This document shows positions 1-8,522 of a DNA stretch of 64,000 nt, in pieces; position 1 is the first letter of the stretch; every line of letters begins with the position of its first letter. The notes beneath the pieces are model-generated. The model was not told the DNA's origin. It ran no database searches and saw nothing but the letters and a program-made list of their open reading frames with translations. Where the stretch lies: the NCBI RefSeq assembly GCF_022637415.1, contig NZ_CP093340.1, positions 2,976,001-3,040,000 on the forward strand, in the 5' to 3' direction. This DNA is from Luteimonas sp. S4-F44. GTDB lineage: Bacteria > Pseudomonadota > Gammaproteobacteria > Xanthomonadales > Xanthomonadaceae. The translations under genes and the position numbers were made by a program.

Positions 1-3000
1 GAATGCGCGTTCGCCGACCACGCGCAGGTACCAGCGCCCCGCGGCAGGCGCGGCCACCTGGATCAGTTCGTTGTTGCCCGGACGGCGCGACTGCACGTCG
101 AAATCCTCCGGCGTCGGCATCGCGTCATGTGACGCGTACAGCGACACATCGCCGCTGCCGCCCGAAGTCAGCACCCGCAGCGTGCGCGCGCCTTCGGGCA
201 CATCGATGCGGAAGAGCTGCGACGTGCCCGCCGCGCCCGACACGCCCTGGACCGGCACGCCATCGGTCAACGGCAGCGCCGGATCGGCGAGCACCTCGGT
301 CGATGCGCTGGCGCTGTTGTCGCCCTCGTCCGGATCGTGGGTCTGCGAGGTCGCGGCGACCGTCAGCACCAGCGTCCGGCCGACCGCCGAGGCCGGCGCG
401 GTCGCCGACAGCGCGAACGCCGCTTCGCCGGCAGCCGTCAGCGTCTCGTGGTTGCATGACAGCGTCGTCGTGCCGCCGCCGACGACCGGCGCCTCGCAAT
501 CCCAACCCGCCGGTGCGGTGACCACCAGGTCCGCGAGTTCGGCGTCGATGACCGCACCGACGCCGGGGAACTGCGCGGCATCGGGCCCGGCGTTGCGCAC
601 CACCGCCGAGAACGCAAGCGGTGCGCCCTCGACGACCTCGGCATTCGCCGCCTCGGCCTCGATGCCCAGGTCGGCCAGCGTCGCCGGCTGCAGCCGCAGC
701 AGCAGCACTGTGGGGTCATGGTCGGACAACCGGGTCGGCGTGGTCGCATCGTTGCGCGCGACCTCGGGGAAATCGGCGTTGATGCGCGCATGGCTGATGT
801 CGAGCCCGGCGACCAGCGGCGAATCGACGACGGCCTGGTTCACCAGCACGTGGTCGAGCGACTGCGCCTGGTAGTCGAAGACGAAGGAGTAGCGCGCCGC
901 GTCGGCCGCCTCCAGCGTCATGTTCAACAGCGACGGCGCCACCAGTACCGCGCCGTCGCCGTCGACCGCGGTCTGCGCATCCGGCGATGGCAGACCGGTC
1001 GTTGTGCCCATCGCATCGACGTAGCCGTCGTTGAACTCGAAGGCATTGAAGTCGCCCAGCACGACGATGTGCCGGCCGGCATCGGCCCGCTGCATGTCGT
1101 CGATCAGCGTGGCCAGGAACTCGGCCTGCCGCTGGCGCTTGGCGCGCACGCGGGCGCCGCCGCTGATCCAGCCGTTGCTGCCGCCGTCGTCGGCCTCGAT
1201 GCCGTTGAGCGAGCGCTGGTGGACGACGATCGCGGTGAACGGGAAGCGGCGGCCGTCGGCGAAATGCGCGACCGCATCAAGCACCAGCGGCGGCCGGTCG
1301 TTGAGCACACTGGTCGAGCCGTTCGGATTGACCAGCACCGCGTCGGCGCCTTGCTGCACGACCGCGCGTACCTCGATCCGGGCGATGCCCGGCGCGACAG
1401 CGCCGGTCCGCACCAGAAACCCGACATCGATGCCGCCGACGTCGAAGCCTTCCTGCAGATAGGCGACGTAGCCTGGATCGGGCCGGCCCGCGGCCACCGC
1501 ATCGGCATTGATCCGCGCGGCCAGCTGCTGCAGCACGCCGAGATTCTCGACCTCGGTCACGCCGACGACATCGGGCGCGTGCAGAAAGGCGCGGATACCG
1601 ATCGACGCCTTGGCCAGCCGTCGCTCCAGCGCCGCGGCGGTCAGCGTCGGGCCGCTGTTACCGTCGTTGGTGGTGTCGAAGAAGCGCTGCAGGTTGTAGG
1701 TCGCCAGGCTCACATGGTCGGGGCCTGGCAGCGCCGCCGGACGCACCTGCCCGGCACCGCTGCAGTCGGTCTCGAGCGCGCCCTCGGGGTAGATCGTGTA
1801 GCGGCGGAACGTGTAGTCGAGCGGGCCGGTCAGCGAGCCGCCGACGATGCGGCAGCCCGCGGCGAGATCGGCTGTCGGCGCACCGATCGTGGCGCTGTTG
1901 ACCACGATCGTCTCGGGATTGAAATCCCAGCGCGGGATCGCCGGCGCACTGCTGCCCAAGGGATCGGGATCGGGTACCTGGATACCCGGCTCGCGGAACG
2001 GGCGCGGAGTGCCGGTCACCACGACCGCGAACCGGCCGTTGCCGGTCGCAGTCGCGGCGCGCTCGTCGACGTTGCCGCCGGTCGGCGCCACGACGGTGAA
2101 GCTCGGCGCGGTCACGCGCATCCCCTCCAGCGGCTCGAGCTGGTCGAGACCGCCGTCGGCGCGTGGCAGGTCGACGGTCAGCACGACCGGCGCCGGCAGC
2201 GCGTGGCCGCTGGACAACGCGACGACCGAGGCGTCGGTGATCTCGGTCAACGGCAGCTGGTGCGGGTCGGCGGCCGGCACGTACTCGATGACGGTGCCCT
2301 GCACCAGCACTTTGTTGCCGACGGCGGCATCGGCGGGCGGCACGCTGCCGGTGAACACGAACACGCCTTCGGAGGTCATCGGATCGCCATCGTCCTCGCC
2401 ATCGGGCGTCTGGATGAAGAAGCCGTTGTTCTTGCGGCCGGTGACGATGCCGGTGGTGGCAACGGGCTGGTTCTCGACCGGCGAGCGTGCGCCTGCGCCC
2501 TGGATGCGGTGGATCGGCAGCGTCAGCACGTCGTCGTTGACGATCAGCCCGGTGCCGCGCGCTTTAGCGACGAGCGCACCCTCGACGTCGGCCAGGTCCA
2601 CGTGGAAATCCTCATCGGGCTCGACGGTCTGATCGCCGACCACGTCGACGTGGATCGTCAGCTCGCGCTGGCCCGGCGCGAAGCGACCGGTCCCGGACTT
2701 GGCGATGTAATCCTGGTCGGCCACGGTCGCGCTGCCATCGGCGGTTGCGTACGCGAAGTCCACCCCGTCCGGGCCCGCCGGCTGGTTGAGGCTGACGGTG
2801 AAGAAGAACGGCGTCGTGCCGCTGTCGCCCTCGGCGCCGCGGGTATCGCCGATGCTCAGGTACAGCGCACCACCCCCGCCGCAGATGTTGGGCACCGAGG
2901 CCGCGTTGCGCGGCGCCGGCACGGCGGCCGAGAAGTCGGCGGCGTTGTCGTCGCTGTCGGTGCAGCCACCGCCGGCACGCACGGCGGCCAGCGCATTGCC

Positions 3001-3519
3001 CAGCGTCGGGGCCGGCCCCGTGCCCTCGAAGAAATTGGCGCCACCGAAGCCGACAAGGTCGAGGATCAGCGCCTGCTGCGCGGGTGTGCAGGGCGTGCTG
3101 CCGCCGTTGCAGCCCAGCCCGGTCGCGATGTCGGCCAGCACCACCTTGCCCGCGCTGCCCGACATGTTGATCGTGCCGCTCGCATCGGGCGCCGGCAGCT
3201 GGTCGCCGTTCGCGCCGCCCGCCAGTGCGACCAGGAAGTAGCCCCCGGCAGGGAGGTCGACGCCCGGCAGCACCACGATCTGGTTGGCACCAGCGCCGAA
3301 GTGGCCGTTGCCGGTCGCGCTCGCGTACTGCACCGATTTGCCGGCGAGCGAAGCGGGCTGTGCGCCGGCGTTGAACAGCTCGACATAGTCGGCCTGATAC
3401 GGGGCACCGGCGTTGCCGCCTCCGCCGTAGACCTGGCTGATCACCACCTGGGCCTGCGCGCCGGTGGCGGCGCACGACAGCAACAGCGCCGACAGCAGCC
3501 GGCGGACGGTCTCGTTCAT
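1..3519 (-). CDS. Secreted ExeM/NucH-type endonuclease, C-terminus cut by window edge
   Basis: Extracellular DNase/phosphoesterase of the ExeM/NucH type. 1173 codons are visible from the ATG at 3519, and the frame stays open through base 1, so the C-terminus lies outside. Residues 1-24 are a signal peptide ending AQA. A lamin-tail-like domain follows (QVVISQVYGGGGN, about 25-160), then a Calx-beta-like segment (about 215-330), an OB-like linker, and an endonuclease/exonuclease/phosphatase domain with GDFNAFEF near residue 819 and LSDHDPT near 933. A DUF11-like stretch follows, and the visible part ends in a PPC-type domain (GRWYLRVVG). The EEP motifs make nuclease activity likely; the substrate is inferred. 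It appears to be a single gene, divergent from the dioxygenase gene to its right. Confidence 0.88.
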   Translation of the reverse strand, partial: MNETVRRLLSALLLSCAATGAQAQVVISQVYGGGGNAGAPYQADYVELFNAGAQPASLAGKSVQYASATGNGHFGAGANQIVVLPGVDLPAGGYFLVALAGGANGDQLPAPDASGTINMSGSAGKVVLADIATGLGCNGGSTPCTPAQQALILDLVGFGGANFFEGTGPAPTLGNALAAVRAGGGCTDSDDNAADFSAAVPAPRNAASVPNICGGGGALYLSIGDTRGAEGDSGTTPFFFTVSLNQPAGPDGVDFAYATADGSATVADQDYIAKSGTGRFAPGQRELTIHVDVVGDQTVEPDEDFHVDLADVEGALVAKARGTGLIVNDDVLTLPIHRIQGAGARSPVENQPVATTGIVTGRKNNGFFIQTPDGEDDGDPMTSEGVFVFTGSVPPADAAVGNKVLVQGTVIEYVPAADPHQLPLTEITDASVVALSSGHALPAPVVLTVDLPRADGGLDQLEPLEGMRVTAPSFTVVAPTGGNVDERAATATGNGRFAVVVTGTPRPFREPGIQVPDPDPLGSSAPAIPRWDFNPETIVVNSATIGAPTADLAAGCRIVGGSLTGPLDYTFRRYTIYPEGALETDCSGAGQVRPAALPGPDHVSLATYNLQRFFDTTNDGNSGPTLTAAALERRLAKASIGIRAFLHAPDVVGVTEVENLGVLQQLAARINADAVAAGRPDPGYVAYLQEGFDVGGIDVGFLVRTGAVAPGIARIEVRAVVQQGADAVLVNPNGSTSVLNDRPPLVLDAVAHFADGRRFPFTAIVVHQRSLNGIEADDGGSNGWISGGARVRAKRQRQAEFLATLIDDMQRADAGRHIVVLGDFNAFEFNDGYVDAMGTTTGLPSPDAQTAVDGDGAVLVAPSLLNMTLEAADAARYSFVFDYQAQSLDHVLVNQAVVDSPLVAGLDISHARINADFPEVARNDATTPTRLSDHDPTVLLLRLQPATLADLGIEAEAANAEVVEGAPLAFSAVVRNAGPDAAQFPGVGAVIDAELADLVVTAPAGWDCEAPVVGGGTTTLSCNHETLTAAGEAAFALSATAPASAVGRTLVLTVAATSQTHDPDEGDNSASASTEVLADPALPLTDGVPVQGVSGAAGTSQLFRIDVPEGARTLRVLTSGGSGDVSLYASHDAMPTPEDFDVQSRRPGNNELIQVAAPAAGRWYLRVVGERAF

Positions 3520-3651
3520 GCGTCGGTTCCCTGACATCCCCGGGCGAAGGCGCCCCACCCCGATGGTGGACTGCCTGGGTGTCGGTTGCATGACGCTGTG
3601 CGGCATGGCCACCGTCAGGGCCGGCGGCGCGTCCTGCGCTACGCTGTGCCG

Positions 3652-4527
3652 ATGACCATCGACCGCAACCAGCGTCCGCTCGAGGACGGCATCCACCGCG
3701 ACCTGTCCGGGCGCCTGACCTATGCCGGCTACCTGCGCCTGGACCTGCTGCTCGCCGCCCAGCAGCCGCTGTCCGAGCCGCCGCACCACGACGAGATGCT
3801 GTTTGTGGTGCAGCACCAGGTCTCGGAGCTGTGGCTGAAACTGATGATCCATGAATTGTCGGCGGCCATCGCGCACCTGCGCCGCGACGAGGTCTGGCGC
3901 TGTCGCAAGGTACTGGCGCGCTGCAAGCAGGTGCTGCGGCAGCTGACCGAGCAGTGGTCGGTGCTCGAGACGATGACGCCGGCCGAGTACATGGAGTTCC
4001 GCGATGTGCTGGGCCCCTCGTCCGGGTTCCAGTCGCTGCAGTACCGCACGGTCGAGTTCCTGCTCGGCAACAAGAACGCCGCGATGCTCGAGGTGTTCGC
4101 GCACGATCCCGACGGCCAGGCCGGATTGCGCGCGGTGCTGGAGCAGCCTGGCCTGTACGACGAATTCCTGCGCTATCTCGCACGCTGGGGCCACCCGGTC
4201 GCCTCGGCCCACGTGGCGCGCGACTGGACGCAGCCGCATGTGTTCGATGCGGACCTGGTGCCCGTGCTGCGCACGATCTACGAGGACACCGACCGCTGGT
4301 GGCGCGAGTACTCGCTGTGCGAGGACCTGGTCGACCTGGAGAGCCAGTTCCAGTCGTGGCGCTTCCGCCACATGCGCACGGTGATGCGGATCATCGGCTT
4401 CAAGCGCGGCACCGGCGGCTCGAGCGGCGTGGGCTTTCTGCGCCAGGCGCTGGAACTGAGCTTTTTCCCGGAGCTGTTCGAGGTCCGCACCCACCTCGGC
4501 CAGCCGACGCCGTCCCTGCCCGACTGA
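3652..4527 (+). CDS. kynA: Tryptophan 2,3-dioxygenase
   Basis: Heme enzyme that opens the indole ring of L-tryptophan to N-formylkynurenine, the first step of the kynurenine route. The 291-residue product has the usual family length and shows [12 protein letters not shown], the [20 protein letters not shown] helix, a [12 protein letters not shown] segment and the C-terminal [14 protein letters not shown] loop. The start is set at ATG 3652 because the in-frame extension back to 3586 has no family resemblance. No other kynurenine-pathway gene is in the window; the next gene begins 16 bp downstream and is probably cotranscribed. Confidence 0.95.
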   Translation: MTIDRNQRPLEDGIHRDLSGRLTYAGYLRLDLLLAAQQPLSEPPHHDEMLFVVQHQVSELWLKLMIHELSAAIAHLRRDEVWRCRKVLARCKQVLRQLTEQWSVLETMTPAEYMEFRDVLGPSSGFQSLQYRTVEFLLGNKNAAMLEVFAHDPDGQAGLRAVLEQPGLYDEFLRYLARWGHPVASAHVARDWTQPHVFDADLVPVLRTIYEDTDRWWREYSLCEDLVDLESQFQSWRFRHMRTVMRIIGFKRGTGGSSGVGFLRQALELSFFPELFEVRTHLGQPTPSLPD

Positions 4528-4543
4528 GGCGCCGGCAGGTCCG

Positions 4544-5206
4544 ATGTCCGCGTCCGGCAACGCGCTGCCGCTCTGGCTCCAGGCCGTGGCCTGGGCCGCC
4601 GCGATCGCGGTGCTGCTGCGGCAGGTCGGCGCGCTGCGCGCGCATGTCCGCGCGACCTCGTCCGAGACGCTGCGCGTGCTGCTGGTCGCGACCCTCGCGC
4701 TGGCAGCGATGCGCTGGTTCAACACCGCCGCGCTGCAGGGCGTGATGCTGCACTTCCTGGGCGCGACCATCGCGACCTTGCTGTTCGGCGCCGGCGTCGC
4801 CTGCTGGGTGATGGCGGCCGTCAGCCTGACCGGCGTGCTGCTGGGCGCGGCGTGGCAGGGCTGGGCCGCCGACTTCCTGGTCACCGGCGCATTGCCGGTC
4901 GCGGTCACGGCCCTGGCCTCGCGCTTGGCGCGGCGCTGGGCACCGCGCAATATCGTCGTCTACGTGATGCTCAACGCGTTCGCGGCCGCCGCACTGGCGA
5001 TGGCGGCGGCGATGCTCACCAAGGCCGCCGTGACCGCTTGGCTCGGCGGCCGGACGGTCGAGGCCTATCTGACCGCGACGCCGCTGCTGATGTTCGCCGA
5101 GGCGTTCTTCTCCGGCACGGTCATGGCCCTGATCGTGGTCTACCGCCCGCACTGGTGCACGAGCTTCGACGACCGCGCCTACCTCTGGCCGCAGGCGCCG
5201 ATGTGA
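4544..5206 (+). CDS. CbiM-like ECF-type permease, substrate unknown
   Basis: 220-residue polytopic membrane protein with about six hydrophobic segments. It resembles the CbiM/energy-coupling-factor permease family: a glycine-rich membrane loop (MLHFLGATIATLLFGAG), an alanine-rich helix, and a C-terminal LLMFAEAFFSGTVMALIVVY helix. No ATPase or small subunit (CbiN, CbiO) is nearby, and the N-terminal histidine motif of true cobalt/nickel CbiM proteins is absent, so metal transport should not be assumed. It follows kynA by 16 bp on the same strand. Confidence 0.7.
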   Translation: MSASGNALPLWLQAVAWAAAIAVLLRQVGALRAHVRATSSETLRVLLVATLALAAMRWFNTAALQGVMLHFLGATIATLLFGAGVACWVMAAVSLTGVLLGAAWQGWAADFLVTGALPVAVTALASRLARRWAPRNIVVYVMLNAFAAAALAMAAAMLTKAAVTAWLGGRTVEAYLTATPLLMFAEAFFSGTVMALIVVYRPHWCTSFDDRAYLWPQAPM

Positions 5207-5311
5207 GCTCGCGCGCAGTCGTGACGCAGCCGCGGTCGTGACGCGATGCGCAACCGGCCTTGAACACCGCACCGGTATCATGGCGCGATCGTCCCTGACC
5301 GGTTGGCATTG

Positions 5312-5596
5312 ATGACCGTCGTCGCGAAGTTCGAGATCGAAGACCTGCACGGCCTCGGCCGGGACGGCACGCCGCTCGCGCCTTTGCGCGAGGTCTTCGC
5401 CAATCCCGCCTCAGGGCCGCTGCTGTTGGTGCAGAGGCTGTTCGCGCGGGCCTTCGACAGCAAGGCGATCGCCCTGCAGCGCACAGGCGCGCCGGGCCCC
5501 GATGCCGCGTGTCTCGGCGCCCGCCGCGCCGGGACCGGTGGCGAGGCCGCGGGCGTCCTCGACGCGATGCGCGACGACCTCGCGCGGCCGCACTGA
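5312..5596 (+). pseudogene. N-terminal remnant of a 2-oxoacid dehydrogenase E1-alpha subunit
   Basis: Open frame of 94 codons from ATG 5312. Its product matches the start of PdhA-type thiamine-diphosphate E1-alpha subunits: a FEIEDLHGLGRDGTPLAPL opening, then LFARAFDSKAIALQRTG, which is very close to the family's FDxKAxALQRTG helix. The family's GTYAxxLGQEA and AMRxDDVL segments follow only in degraded form (GPDAACLGARRAG, AMRDDLARP). Family members are about 330-400 residues; the whole TPP-binding core is missing. The stop is one base before the GTG of the SDR gene. I infer a decayed E1-alpha; a short expressed protein is the alternative. Confidence 0.6.
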
Positions 5597-5597
5597 C

Positions 5598-6362
5598 GTG
5601 GACGCAGGGACACCGCCGCTCGCCGGCCGCCGCGCGCTCGTCGCCGGTGGCAGCCGCGGCATCGGGCTCGCGATCGCGCAGGCCTTGGCCGGCGCCGGCG
5701 CCGCGGTGTCGATCTGCGCACGCGGCGCGACATCGCTCGACGCCGCGGTCGCCACGATCGGCCGCTCCGGCGGACGCGTGCACCGACATGCCTGCGATCT
5801 CGCCGACGCCGCGCAGATCGAGGCCTGGGTCGCGGCCGGCGCCGATGCGCTGGGCGGGATCGACATCGTCGTCAACAACGCCTCCGCGCTGTCGCACGCC
5901 ACGGGCGATACCGCTTGGCACGCCGGCTTCGACGTCGACCTGATGGCGGCGGTGCGCTGCAACCGGGCCGCACTGCCCCACCTGCGCCGCAGCGCCGCGC
6001 CGTCGATCCTCAACGTCGGCTCGATCAATGCGCTGCGCCCGACGCCGCGCGCGGCCGCGTACTCGGCGCTCAAGGCCGCGCTGCACCACTACACCCTGAG
6101 TCTGGCGGCCGAGCTCGCCCGCGAGCGCATCCGGGTCAATGCGCTCGCGCCAGGTTCGATCCTCTTCGAAGACGGGCTGTGGGCACGGCGTGCGGAATCG
6201 GAGCCGGCGCTGTACGCGCAGGTGCGCGACGCGATCCCATTCGGCGGTTTCGGACGCCCGGAACACGTCGCCGCGGCGGCGCTGTTCCTGTGCTCCGACC
6301 AGGCCGCCTGGATCACCGGCCAAGTGCTGGCGGTCGACGGCGGGCAGTCGCTGGGCGTATGA
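5598..6362 (+). CDS. SDR-family oxidoreductase
   Basis: 254-residue classical short-chain dehydrogenase/reductase. Visible landmarks are the cofactor loop GGSRGIGLA, the NNAS motif, the catalytic Ser in LNVGSIN, the YSALK active-site tetrad and the C-terminal ITGQVLAVDGG. GTG 5598 is chosen because it lies just after the preceding stop and gives a normal SDR N-terminus (PLAGRRALVAGG); the longer ATG frame from 5502 adds low-complexity residues. Cofactor preference is probably NADP(H) from the arginine in the glycine loop, and the substrate is unknown. Its tight coupling to a broken E1-alpha suggests it once ended a 2-oxoacid dehydrogenase operon. Confidence 0.85.
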   Translation: MDAGTPPLAGRRALVAGGSRGIGLAIAQALAGAGAAVSICARGATSLDAAVATIGRSGGRVHRHACDLADAAQIEAWVAAGADALGGIDIVVNNASALSHATGDTAWHAGFDVDLMAAVRCNRAALPHLRRSAAPSILNVGSINALRPTPRAAAYSALKAALHHYTLSLAAELARERIRVNALAPGSILFEDGLWARRAESEPALYAQVRDAIPFGGFGRPEHVAAAALFLCSDQAAWITGQVLAVDGGQSLGV

Positions 6363-6693
6363 CGCCGCCACGGCGCTGCCCGGCGCCCGGCCGCCTTCGA
6401 AGCGCGCCCGCATGCCGCGCCGCACCCGCCTGCCCCCCTGCTCGACCTCGACATTGAGGACCACGCCGGCGTCTGGCCGCAGGCGCCGATATCGTCGGAT
6501 CAAGCCCTTCCGCCTGTGCACGACGCGCCCTCCGGCGCCCGCCCTGGCTGACAGCGGCGCTCGCCCCTCAGGAGCGTCGCCCCTTGGGTGGTCGACGCGC
6601 GCGGCATGGCATGGCCGCCTCCGCACTGCCACCTGGGGGCGCCCCCAGCACCGCCTTCACATGGCGCACACTACAGTGCGCTCCCCATTCATC
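6363..6693. other. 331-bp intergenic stretch, no supported gene
   Basis: No convincing gene on either strand. It includes a 19-bp exact match (6472-6490) to the end of the CbiM-like gene (5184-5202). The bases just before 6694 probably carry the promoter and leader of the next gene, but no clear -35/-10 pair is visible. Confidence 0.5.
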
Positions 6694-7134
6694 ATGAACA
6701 GGAATCGCAAGATGGCGATGTTGACCGCGACGATCGCAGGCGGACTGATGGGCTTCGGCCTGATCAACTTCATGGCCCACAAGGCCAAGAGCGCGAACCA
6801 TCCGTGGGACGTGCGCGAGTTCACTGCGGAAGGTGACGTGCTGGGCCGGGTCGACGCCTGGGCCGCGGCCAACGGCTACAAGCTGCGCAGCGACGACGGC
6901 CGCCGCCGCGTCTATCAGAAGGGCATCAACATCCTGACCGCACCGATGCGCCTGGACGTTGAGCGCGACGGCAACCGCTACACCACCCGCAGCTACGTCC
7001 ACGTCGACGGTCTGCTGCTCAAGGGCGACCTCGCGCTGTCCTACCCGGGCGTGACGGCCAAGCTGCCGCGTGCCAACGCCCTCAAGGCGCAGAACCAGTT
7101 GTTGGCCGAACTGGGCCAGCCGCCGTTGGCCTGA
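6694..7134 (+). CDS. Membrane-anchored small protein of unknown function
   Basis: 146 residues from ATG 6694. A basic start (MNRNRK) is followed by one hydrophobic segment (about 8-27), then a soluble mixed alpha/beta region with many charged residues (EGDVLGRVDAWAAANGYKL, then VYQKGINILTAPMRLDVE). It looks like an inner-membrane-anchored periplasmic protein. I do not recognise a domain. It stands apart from its neighbours and converges with the MBL gene, with a hairpin between them. Confidence 0.65.
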   Translation: MNRNRKMAMLTATIAGGLMGFGLINFMAHKAKSANHPWDVREFTAEGDVLGRVDAWAAANGYKLRSDDGRRRVYQKGINILTAPMRLDVERDGNRYTTRSYVHVDGLLLKGDLALSYPGVTAKLPRANALKAQNQLLAELGQPPLA

Positions 7135-7147
7135 CCCGGTCTTTCCG

Positions 7148-7174
7148 GCCCCCATCGGCGATGCCGGCGGGGGC
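7148..7174. terminator. Hairpin between convergent genes
   Basis: Nested inverted repeat: an outer GCCCCC/GGGGGC stem and an inner CGGC/GCCG stem, between the stops of the 146-residue protein gene (plus) and the MBL hydrolase (minus). There is no T tract, so terminator activity is inferred from position only. Confidence 0.45.
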
Positions 7175-7189
7175 AGCCTGGGCACACGG

Positions 7190-8125
7190 TCAGCGCGCGA
7201 TGCGATCCAGCCACGCACACAGGCCCTGCGCATTGAGGGCGATGTCGCCGCCGAGCACCTCGCGCACGCGCGCCGGCGCGTCGACGATGCCGTGGGCCAC
7301 GGCCCGCTCGGTATAAAGCCGCACCAAGCCATCGACGATCACGGCCTGGCGGTCGTCGCGTCCATCGGCCGCCTGCGCGATGGCGACCATCGCATCGATC
7401 ACCGTATGCAGGTTGCTGCCGAGTCGCATGCACTCGGTGACCTCGCCGTAGTGCGCAATCCGGATCGAGGCGGGTGCGCGCGCCAGCAGGCGATCGATGG
7501 AGGCGTGCATCTGCTGCGGATCGAACTGCACCGGCGAGGTCGTCGGCACAATGAAAGCGCCCGCCTCGGTATCGAGCTCGCGATAGGAAATGCCGAAGGT
7601 GTCGCCCGCAAACCAACTGCGGGTGGCCGCGTCCCAGACGCTGTAGTGGTGGCGCGCATGGCCGGGCGTGTCGACACAGACCAGCGCCCTGCCGGCCAGA
7701 TCGACGACATGGCCGTCGTCGGCGATCACCACGCGCGCCTCGGGCACCGGCAGAATGCCGGCGTGGTCGCGCGCGAAGTCCGCTTCGCCGTACACCGCCT
7801 TCGCACCGGCGATCAACCGCGTCGGGTCGATCATGTGCGGCGCGCCGCGCGGATGCACGACCAGCCGCGCGTTGGGCAGCGCGCGCATCAACGGGCCCGC
7901 GCCGCCGGCGTGGTCGAGATGTACGTGGGTGACCATGATCCAGTCGACCGATGCGCGGTCCACGCCGGCCGCATCGATCGCGGCGAGCACACGTGGGGCG
8001 CAGGTCGCGGTCCCGCAGTCGATCAGCGCGGCGCGCCCCCCACAGCGCACCAGATAGGCCGCGCACAACGCAGGCCGCACATAGCCCGTATCGATGATGG
8101 TGATCCCGCCACTGTTGTCACGCAT
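7190..8125 (-). CDS. MBL-fold metallo-hydrolase
   Basis: 311-residue metallo-beta-lactamase-fold hydrolase. The HxHxDH metal motif is present as THVHLDHAGG, with a later metal histidine in TPGHARHHYSVWD and another in RIAHYGEV. This arrangement fits the large glyoxalase II/lactonase-like group, so a thioester or ester substrate is plausible but not shown. The ATG at 8125 gives a normal start. A metal-free N-terminal strand region (ITIIDTGYVRPALCAAYLV) precedes the active site. Confidence 0.82.
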   Translation of the reverse strand: MRDNSGGITIIDTGYVRPALCAAYLVRCGGRAALIDCGTATCAPRVLAAIDAAGVDRASVDWIMVTHVHLDHAGGAGPLMRALPNARLVVHPRGAPHMIDPTRLIAGAKAVYGEADFARDHAGILPVPEARVVIADDGHVVDLAGRALVCVDTPGHARHHYSVWDAATRSWFAGDTFGISYRELDTEAGAFIVPTTSPVQFDPQQMHASIDRLLARAPASIRIAHYGEVTECMRLGSNLHTVIDAMVAIAQAADGRDDRQAVIVDGLVRLYTERAVAHGIVDAPARVREVLGGDIALNAQGLCAWLDRIAR

Positions 8126-8210
8126 CGCGTCGCTCCCAGGTCCGCTCCCGGCAGTCTAGGCGTGCGCCGGAAGACGCGCATGGGCCTTTGGTCGTAGGCG
8201 CAGCTTGGCC

Positions 8211-8522
8211 TCAGTCGCGCGGCCGCAGGAGCGACAGACGCAGCACGAACGCGGCGCCCAGCACTGCCAGGAATACCCCGTAGCCGACCGCGGTCGCCAG
8301 GATCTGCTGCCACATATGGCCATGCACCGGATCGGCGCTCGTCTGCGCCCAGTAGATCGAAACCAGGAAGGCGACGACCGACACCGCCAGGCTGACCAGA
8401 TCGTAGAGCACGCGGCGCACGCCACGCGGACGCCGCGGATAGACCCAGAAAAGCACGCCGAGGATCGCAAACCACGGCAGAAACAGCAGCAGTGTCAGAT
8501 TGAACTCGACGAGCGGGTTCAT
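8211..8522 (-). CDS. Small polytopic membrane protein coupled to trpS
   Basis: 103 residues with three hydrophobic segments: NLTLLLFLPWFAILGVLFWV, then LVSLAVSVVAFLVSIYW, then ILATAVGYGVFLAVLGAAFV. The basic loop YPRRPRGVRR lies between the first two. Its ATG overlaps the trpS stop in an ATGA arrangement, so it is probably translationally coupled to trpS. I do not recognise a named family. Confidence 0.75.
   Translation of the reverse strand: MNPLVEFNLTLLLFLPWFAILGVLFWVYPRRPRGVRRVLYDLVSLAVSVVAFLVSIYWAQTSADPVHGHMWQQILATAVGYGVFLAVLGAAFVLRLSLLRPRD

Noticed and set aside
718..3534. Long plus-strand open frame of 938 codons
   Set aside because: It is antisense to the nuclease gene. The minus-strand frame has a signal peptide, EEP motifs and a PPC domain, while the plus frame is histidine/arginine-rich without domains. 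High-GC shadow.
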